The position numbers were made by a program, and so were the translations under genes. Shown piece by piece: positions 7,227-11,640 of a stretch of 11,640 nt of DNA; within the stretch, counting starts at the first letter, position 1; each line of letters begins with the position of its first letter. The notes under the pieces are model-generated. The model was given only the letters and a program-made list of their open reading frames with translations, searched no databases and was not told where the DNA came from. The stretch is from NCBI GenBank assembly GCA_045531755.1, contig JAZSEP010000119.1, forward strand, positions 1 through 11,640, in the 5' to 3' direction. The DNA is from UBA11540 sp045531755 (GTDB lineage: Bacteria > Bacillota > Clostridia > Oscillospirales > Ruminococcaceae).

Positions 7227-7832
7227 ATGCTCGACCTTTCCTTTGAAGAACAGTACTATGAGCTTGGATATAAGCGCGTTTGCGGAATTGACGAAGCGGG
7301 AAGAGGTCCTTTGGCGGGCCCTGTCGTAGCAGCGGCAGTTGTCTTTGAACGCGGTACTGTTATTGATGGTTTGGATGACTCCAAAAAGCTTTCCGAGAAA
7401 AAGAGAGAGGGTTTGTATAACGAGATAATAGAAAAAGCTCTAGATTACAGTATAACACTCTCTACAGAAAAGGAAATTGATGATATAAACATTCTTCAAG
7501 CCACCTTCAAAGCTATGAGGAATGCTGTAAACAGCCTCAAAATAAAGCCTGATATGGCACTCGTTGATGGTGATAAATTGCCGGGTCTTGATATTGATTC
7601 CAAGGCAGTTATAAAGGGTGATTCAAAGAGTACTGCTATCGCGGCAGCTTCTATACTTGCAAAGGTTACGCGTGACAGGATAATGCTTGAACTCGATAAG
7701 GTCTATCCGCAGTACGGTTTTGCAAAGCACAAGGGCTATCCAACTAAGGCCCATTATGAAATGATAAAAGAACATGGAATAAGTGAAGTACATAGACGCA
7801 GTTTTTTGAAGAATCTGAAAGACCATGAATAA
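7227..7832 (+). CDS. rnhB: Ribonuclease HII
   Basis: RNase HII cleaves RNA in RNA-DNA hybrids and incises at single ribonucleotides misincorporated into DNA. From ATG 7227 the protein has 201 residues. The signature GIDEAGRGPLAGPV (20-33) supplies Asp22 and Glu23. LVDGD (112-116) supplies Asp114, and KGDSKS (130-135) supplies Asp132, 18 residues later as in the E. coli enzyme, completing the DEDD metal site. DDSKKLSEKKRE (50-61) and GYPTKAHY (170-177) are also family-typical. The gene starts 14 bases after rbgA and overlaps yraN by 8 bases. The TTG at 7209 would add six residues but is not supported by the ribosome binding site. Confidence 0.97.
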   Translation: MLDLSFEEQYYELGYKRVCGIDEAGRGPLAGPVVAAAVVFERGTVIDGLDDSKKLSEKKREGLYNEIIEKALDYSITLSTEKEIDDINILQATFKAMRNAVNSLKIKPDMALVDGDKLPGLDIDSKAVIKGDSKSTAIAAASILAKVTRDRIMLELDKVYPQYGFAKHKGYPTKAHYEMIKEHGISEVHRRSFLKNLKDHE

Positions 7833-8187
7833 GAAGAAAATCGGAGATTTCGGCGAGAACTTTGCTTGCAGAGTTTTACGAAAAAAAGGATACAGGATAG
7901 TTTGCCGAAACTATCGCAAAACCTTCGGTGAAATAGATATAATTGCTGAAAATGAAGAATATATAGTTTTTGTTGAGGTCAAAACACGTGACGAGAATTA
8001 TATGTTTGAGCCGATTTTTGCAGTAACTAAGGATAAACAGCGAAAGATAATAAAGACGGCTCAGTGCTATCTGATCAAGCACGACGTGGACAAGCAACCA
8101 CGGTTTGATATAATTGAAGTAGTCGTTAAAAAGGGTCTTATATTTCACGCCAAGGAATATACTCATACAGAAAATGCTTTCTGGTAA
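7825..8187 (+). CDS. yraN: UPF0102/YraN family nuclease-like protein
   Basis: YraN-family proteins have the restriction-endonuclease-like (Holliday-junction-resolvase-type) fold; their physiological role is not settled, though a DNA processing or repair role is usually proposed. The 120 residues match the family. The N-terminal GDFGENFA (7-14) holds the conserved Glu11, and the nuclease core is GEIDIIA (35-41) with Asp38 followed by FVEVKTR (49-55) with Glu51 and Lys53, the D-ExK pattern. All core residues are present, so activity is plausible. The ATG lies inside the last codons of rnhB (8-base overlap), implying translational coupling. The rnhB-yraN pairing is common in bacteria. Confidence 0.93.
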   Translation: MNKKKIGDFGENFACRVLRKKGYRIVCRNYRKTFGEIDIIAENEEYIVFVEVKTRDENYMFEPIFAVTKDKQRKIIKTAQCYLIKHDVDKQPRFDIIEVVVKKGLIFHAKEYTHTENAFW

Positions 8188-8201
8188 GAGGGGACAGGCG
8201 T

Positions 8202-9077
8202 ATGAGATTATTTGACCTTCATTGTGATACAATTACAAAGCTTTTTGCTGAAAATCAACAGCTTTTTGACGGTAATTCTCAAGTTAATATAAAGAAAACA
8301 GAATGCCTTGATAGGTGGAATCAGGTCTTTGCGATATTTATACCCGACACCATGCGAGGAGAAAGTGCGCTTGAGTATTTTCTTGAGGTTTCAAGGTTTT
8401 ACAAACATCAAATTTCGACAAATTCAGAACTTTTATCTGTAAAGTCCAACCACTTGCTTTCTGTCGAAGGCGGCGCTGTTTTAGCAGGAAATATTGAAAA
8501 TATTGAAATTCTTCGAGAAAATGATGTAAAGTTATTAACACTTACATGGAACGGAGAAAATGAACTTGGTTTTGGTGTTTCCGAGAATAATGGATTAAAG
8601 GATTTTGGGCGTAAGTGCATAAAAAAACTTGAACAAGCCCAGATTGTCGTTGATGTTTCTCATCTGTCGGATGCAGGGTTTTACGACGTTGCTTGTGAAA
8701 TTACAAAACCTTTTGTAGCTTCACATTCAAACAGTCGAAAAATATGTAATCATCTTAGAAATCTCACCGACGAACAGTTTTCATATATATCTTCTGTTGG
8801 CGGTATTGTTGGTGTTAATTTTCACAGCCCCTTTGTTTGTGAAAAAGGTGACTATATTTCTTCATTATTGGCACATATCGAACATTTTCTCTCGTTGGGC
8901 GGTGAAAAATGCCTTTGTATAGGTTCCGACTTCGATGGCGCCGATATAGACGAGGAACTTAATTCTATAGATAAGATTTCAGCACTTGTAGACGCGATGA
9001 GACGCGCTAACTACAGTGATGATCTGATAAATGACATTATGTTCAATAATGCACGGGATTTTTTTGAAAGGTTGTAG
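8202..9077 (+). CDS. Membrane dipeptidase-type peptidase, family M19
   Basis: M19 (renal dipeptidase-like) enzymes are zinc-dependent amidohydrolase-fold peptidases that cleave dipeptides, including ones with a D-residue at the C-terminal side. Metal-site residues can be followed along the protein: HCD (7-9) gives His7 and Asp9, SVEGG (87-91) gives the bridging Glu89, VSHLSD (152-157) gives His154, ASHSNS (173-178) gives His175, and GSDFDGAD (241-248) gives the final Asp. At 291 residues it is at the short end (usual 310-400), and there is no signal peptide or lipobox, so it is probably cytoplasmic. ATG 8202 follows GAGGGG (8188-8193) at 8-base spacing. It lies 14 bases after yraN and 6 bases before thrC. 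A role in peptide salvage or peptidoglycan-peptide recycling is inference. Confidence 0.92.
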   Translation: MRLFDLHCDTITKLFAENQQLFDGNSQVNIKKTECLDRWNQVFAIFIPDTMRGESALEYFLEVSRFYKHQISTNSELLSVKSNHLLSVEGGAVLAGNIENIEILRENDVKLLTLTWNGENELGFGVSENNGLKDFGRKCIKKLEQAQIVVDVSHLSDAGFYDVACEITKPFVASHSNSRKICNHLRNLTDEQFSYISSVGGIVGVNFHSPFVCEKGDYISSLLAHIEHFLSLGGEKCLCIGSDFDGADIDEELNSIDKISALVDAMRRANYSDDLINDIMFNNARDFFERL

Positions 9078-9083
9078 AAACAA

Positions 9084-10577
9084 ATGCTGTATTTAAGTAC
9101 AAGAAGTAATGACAAAAAAGTGCAGTCAAGTACTGCTATCGCACAAGGAATTTCCGAGGAAGGCGGACTTTTCGTTCCGGAGTTTATTCCTACAATTTCC
9201 TATGATAATATAAAAGCTATGTGTAAAATGTCATACGTTGAGAAAGCAGAGTATATACTTTCGAAGTTTTTGACAGATTTCTCCGCTGAGGAACTTAAAA
9301 ACTGCGTAGAAAATGCATACGGCAGCGGTAAGTTCGATTCCGAAGAGGTAGCACCTCTTTCTAAGCTCAATGATTCAACATACATTCTTGAACTTTGGCA
9401 CGGACCTACCTGTGCTTTTAAGGATATGGCGTTGCAGCACCTTCCGCACCTTCTTACTACTGCTGTTAAGAAGACAGGAGATGACAGTGAAACTATCATT
9501 CTTGTTGCAACTTCCGGCGACACGGGAAAAGCTGCGCTTGAAGGTTTCAAGGACGTTGAAAACACGAGAATAATTGTCTTTTATCCTTCCGACGGAGTTA
9601 GTCCAATGCAGAAACTTCAGATGGCAACACAGGAAGGAAATAACGTCTGCGTTTGTGCTATTAAGGGCAATTTTGATGATGCACAGAGCGGTGTGAAGAA
9701 CATATTCACTTCACCGGAAATGAAAAATAGACTTCTTGATAACAATATGAAGTTCTCCAGCGCAAACTCGATAAACTGGGGACGTCTTGTTCCGCAGATT
9801 GTCTATTATTTCTCTGCATACTGCAGGCTTCTTGAGGACGGAGAAATAGCCGACAGAGAGGCAATAAACGTTGTTGTTCCTACAGGAAACTTTGGTAATA
9901 TTCTGGCGGCATACTATGCTAAATTCATGGGACTTCCCATAAACAAGCTTATCTGTGCTTCCAACAGCAACAACGTTCTCACCGATTTTATCAACTGCGG
10001 TGAATATGACCGAAACAGAGAATTCTATGCCACTATATCTCCTTCAATGGACATTCTTATTTCCAGCAACCTTGAGCGTCTTCTTTATCATGTCAGCGGT
10101 TCTGACTTTAATATGGTTAAAGAGCTTATGGATGCCCTGAAAACAGACGGAAAGTATAAAGTTTCCGACGAATTAAAGGCGAAAATCAATGAGCTTTTTG
10201 CTGCAGGCTTCTGCGATGAAGAGAGCACAAAGGCTACAATCAAAGATCTTTACGAAACGTATTCGTATCTTTGCGATACTCACACGGCTGTGGCTGTAAG
10301 CGTATACAATGACTATGTCAAGAACACAGGCGATAATACCAAAACTGTTATAGCGTCTACCGCAAGTGCCTATAAGTTCCCGTACAGCGTTCTTTCTTGC
10401 GTTGCTGATGCAGAAGGAATGGATGATTTTGCAATGCTTGATAAGCTCTCTGACGTTACCAAAACCGAAATACCTGAGAGTATTGTGGCTTTGAAAGCGA
10501 AAAACGTTAAATTTGATACCGTAATCTCAAAAGATGATATGTCGTCGTTTATATCTGATTATTTGAATTTGAAATAA
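9084..10577 (+). CDS. thrC: Threonine synthase
   Basis: Threonine synthase converts O-phospho-L-homoserine to threonine with pyridoxal phosphate, the last step of threonine synthesis. The 497 residues correspond to the longer class (E. coli/fungal-like), with the N-terminal YLSTRSND (3-10) and EEGGLFVPE (25-33) typical of it. GPTCAFKDMALQ (107-118) carries the PLP-linked Lys113. ATSGDTGKAALEGF (142-155) and VVPTGNFGNILAAYYAK (264-280) form the cofactor phosphate and substrate sites. The start ATG 9084 has only AAAGG (9067-9071) at about 12 bases, a weak site, 6 bases after the dipeptidase stop. No homoserine dehydrogenase or homoserine kinase gene is next to it, and no T-box or attenuator is visible. 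Confidence 0.97.
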   Translation: MLYLSTRSNDKKVQSSTAIAQGISEEGGLFVPEFIPTISYDNIKAMCKMSYVEKAEYILSKFLTDFSAEELKNCVENAYGSGKFDSEEVAPLSKLNDSTYILELWHGPTCAFKDMALQHLPHLLTTAVKKTGDDSETIILVATSGDTGKAALEGFKDVENTRIIVFYPSDGVSPMQKLQMATQEGNNVCVCAIKGNFDDAQSGVKNIFTSPEMKNRLLDNNMKFSSANSINWGRLVPQIVYYFSAYCRLLEDGEIADREAINVVVPTGNFGNILAAYYAKFMGLPINKLICASNSNNVLTDFINCGEYDRNREFYATISPSMDILISSNLERLLYHVSGSDFNMVKELMDALKTDGKYKVSDELKAKINELFAAGFCDEESTKATIKDLYETYSYLCDTHTAVAVSVYNDYVKNTGDNTKTVIASTASAYKFPYSVLSCVADAEGMDDFAMLDKLSDVTKTEIPESIVALKAKNVKFDTVISKDDMSSFISDYLNLK

Positions 10578-10593
10578 GATTGTCGGTGAAATA

Positions 10594-11277
10594 ATGAAAA
10601 TTTTTGCTATCGGCGACCTACACCTGTCATTGTCGGTAGACAAACCGATGGATGTTTTTTCAGGATGGGCTGATTATGTCGAAAGGCTAACCGCTAACTG
10701 GAAATCTGTAATTAGTGACGAAGATATTGTTGTTTTAGCAGGGGACACCTCTTGGGGAATGTCCCTGAATGAAACAACCGATGATTTTGATTTTATCAAT
10801 CGTCTTCCGGGGAAGAAGTATCTTCTTAAGGGTAATCACGATTATTGGTGGGACACCCGAAAAAAGCTTGAAACCTTCTTTTTTGAGAACGGATTTGATA
10901 CCTTAAACATACTTCAAAACAACGCTGTTGAAACTGATAATTTTATTATCTGCGGTACAAGAGGTTGGCTATTTGAAAACGGAGAACCGCATGATGCAAA
11001 AATTCTTCAACGAGAGGCTGGAAGACTTGAACTTTCCCTTCAAAGCATAAAAAGCGATAAAGAAAAGGTCGTCTTTTTGCACTATCCACCCGTATACGCC
11101 GACCAGTGTTCTGCGGAAATTCTGGACGTACTACTGAAGTATGACGTGAAGCGATGCTATTATGGGCATATTCACGGATACGGTATATCAAATGCACTTA
11201 ACGGAATCTATGCAGGAATTGATTTTAAACTGATTTCTGCAGATGCATTGGGTTTTTGCCCAATAGAAATTGTCTGA
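10594..11277 (+). CDS. Calcineurin-like metallophosphoesterase
   Basis: These enzymes use a two-metal centre to hydrolyse phosphomono- or diesters; the substrate of this subgroup is not established. All five motifs of the family are visible in 227 residues: GDLHLS (7-12, Asp8 and His10), GDTSWGM (50-56, Asp51), GNHDYWWD (80-87, Asn81 and His82), HYPP (163-166, His163) and GHIHGYG (191-197, His192 and His194). There is no signal peptide, so it is cytoplasmic. ATG 10594 lies 16 bases after the thrC stop with a weak GGTGA (10585-10589). The gene closes the unidirectional run before tig, which has its own promoter. Confidence 0.92.
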   Translation: MKIFAIGDLHLSLSVDKPMDVFSGWADYVERLTANWKSVISDEDIVVLAGDTSWGMSLNETTDDFDFINRLPGKKYLLKGNHDYWWDTRKKLETFFFENGFDTLNILQNNAVETDNFIICGTRGWLFENGEPHDAKILQREAGRLELSLQSIKSDKEKVVFLHYPPVYADQCSAEILDVLLKYDVKRCYYGHIHGYGISNALNGIYAGIDFKLISADALGFCPIEIV

Positions 11278-11326
11278 TTCTGTTGTATATTGTTATTTAT
11301 GCACAGTAGCATTTTTTGTAAATGTG

Positions 11327-11335
11327 TGATATAAT
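11327..11335 (+). promoter_or_regulatory. Extended -10 promoter of tig
   Basis: TGaTATAAT gives a perfect TATAAT (11330-11335) with the TG extension one base upstream. The -35 position at 17-base spacing reads TAGCAT (11307-11312), a poor match, as is usual for extended -10 promoters. Transcription would begin near 11342, giving a leader of about 30 bases ending in AGGAGG (11360-11365). The rest of the 11278-11372 gap is AT-rich with nothing else I can support. Confidence 0.7.
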
Positions 11336-11372
11336 TATAAAGATAAATACTGCACGCGCAGGAGGAAACGAA

Positions 11373-11640
11373 ATGAGCTTAGTATCAAACAAAAAAACAG
11401 ACAACAATCTCGTGGAATTGGAAATCAAAGTTGACGCAGAGGCGTGTGAAGCCGCACTGCAGAGAGCCTATAAGAAAAACGTAGGCAAAATACAGGTTCC
11501 CGGATTCAGAAAAGGAAAAGCTCCTAGAAAGATTATCGAGAAAATGTACGGTAAAGAGTGTTTCTACGAGGATGCTGTCAATGAAATTTACCCGATTGAG
11601 TACGCTGCTGCTGTTAAAGAGGCAGGAATTGACCCTGTAG
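11373..11640 (+). CDS. tig: Trigger factor, N-terminal part (cut by window end)
   Basis: Trigger factor is the ribosome-bound chaperone and peptidyl-prolyl isomerase that meets nascent chains at the exit tunnel. ATG 11373 follows AGGAGG (11360-11365) at 7-base spacing. The 89 visible codons cover most of the ribosome-binding N-domain. The signature GFRKGKAPRKIIEKMYG (44-60) is intact and sits at almost the same residue number as the ribosome-docking loop of the E. coli protein (43-50). The usual family length is about 430 residues, so the PPIase and C-terminal chaperone domains lie beyond the window. clpP and clpX commonly follow tig in Firmicutes, but that cannot be seen here. Confidence 0.96.
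   Translation, partial: MSLVSNKKTDNNLVELEIKVDAEACEAALQRAYKKNVGKIQVPGFRKGKAPRKIIEKMYGKECFYEDAVNEIYPIEYAAAVKEAGIDPV

Noticed and set aside
8491..8514. Short near-tandem repeat AATATTGAA around 8491-8514 in the dipeptidase gene
   Set aside because: It encodes a simple Asn-Ile-Glu repeat in frame within a helix region; two copies only and no sign of a functional repeat.
11299..11318. Possible terminator ATGC-ACAGTA-GCAT followed by TTTTTT after the metallophosphoesterase
   Set aside because: The stem has only four base pairs, too weak to call, and the region overlaps the -35 area of the tig promoter.
1..11640. Search for CRISPR, tRNA, insertion sequence, phage or toxin-antitoxin content
   Set aside because: No repeat-spacer pattern, cloverleaf, inverted terminal repeat, transposase or integrase motifs, or small toxin-antitoxin pair was seen; all the long open frames on the + strand belong to recognisable chromosomal families.

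Overview
The window looks like ordinary chromosomal DNA from a Gram-positive, AT-leaning Clostridia-type bacterium (Firmicutes/Bacillota). I would guess a gut-associated Oscillospiraceae-like lineage, but that placement is inference from gene content and order. The main support is the conserved Firmicutes run rplS - lepB - rbgA - rnhB - yraN, the thrC - metallophosphoesterase - tig order, strong AGGAGG-type ribosome binding sites and good sigma-A-type promoters. All twelve genes I accept are on the + strand and packed tightly. Only two intergenic gaps exceed 80 bases and contain recognisable control signals, plus one short gap with a terminator.

Region 1 (1-5149): the 3' part of an aconitase-superfamily hydratase is followed 12 bases later by a family 31 glycoside hydrolase with the KFDAGD nucleophile motif (MYORG-like subgroup). 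Next come a divergent RodA/FtsW/SpoVE (SEDS) membrane protein and a GNAT acetyltransferase. The short spacings suggest one transcript, but the functions do not form an obvious pathway.

Region 2 (5150-5770): a consensus-like promoter, a structured leader of about 130 nt and rplS (ribosomal protein L19), closed by a rho-independent terminator. The leader sits where the known Firmicutes L19 autoregulatory leader is found.

Region 3 (5770-8187): lepB (signal peptidase I), rbgA (50S assembly GTPase), rnhB (RNase HII) and yraN (UPF0102 nuclease-like) form a compact housekeeping operon covering protein export, ribosome assembly and nucleic-acid maintenance.

Region 4 (8202-11277): an M19-family dipeptidase, threonine synthase (thrC) and a calcineurin-like metallophosphoesterase continue in the same direction with gaps of 6-16 bases.

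Region 5 (11278-11640): an extended -10 promoter and the first 89 codons of trigger factor (tig), cut by the window end.

I see no mobile element, CRISPR array, tRNA, rRNA, phage gene or defence system. I do not see a previously undescribed system. The points most worth a second look are a CGPC-to-CGPW change at the expected Fe-S ligand motif of the hydratase, mutually exclusive pairings in the L19 leader, and the unexplained hydratase/GH31/SEDS/GNAT neighbourhood.
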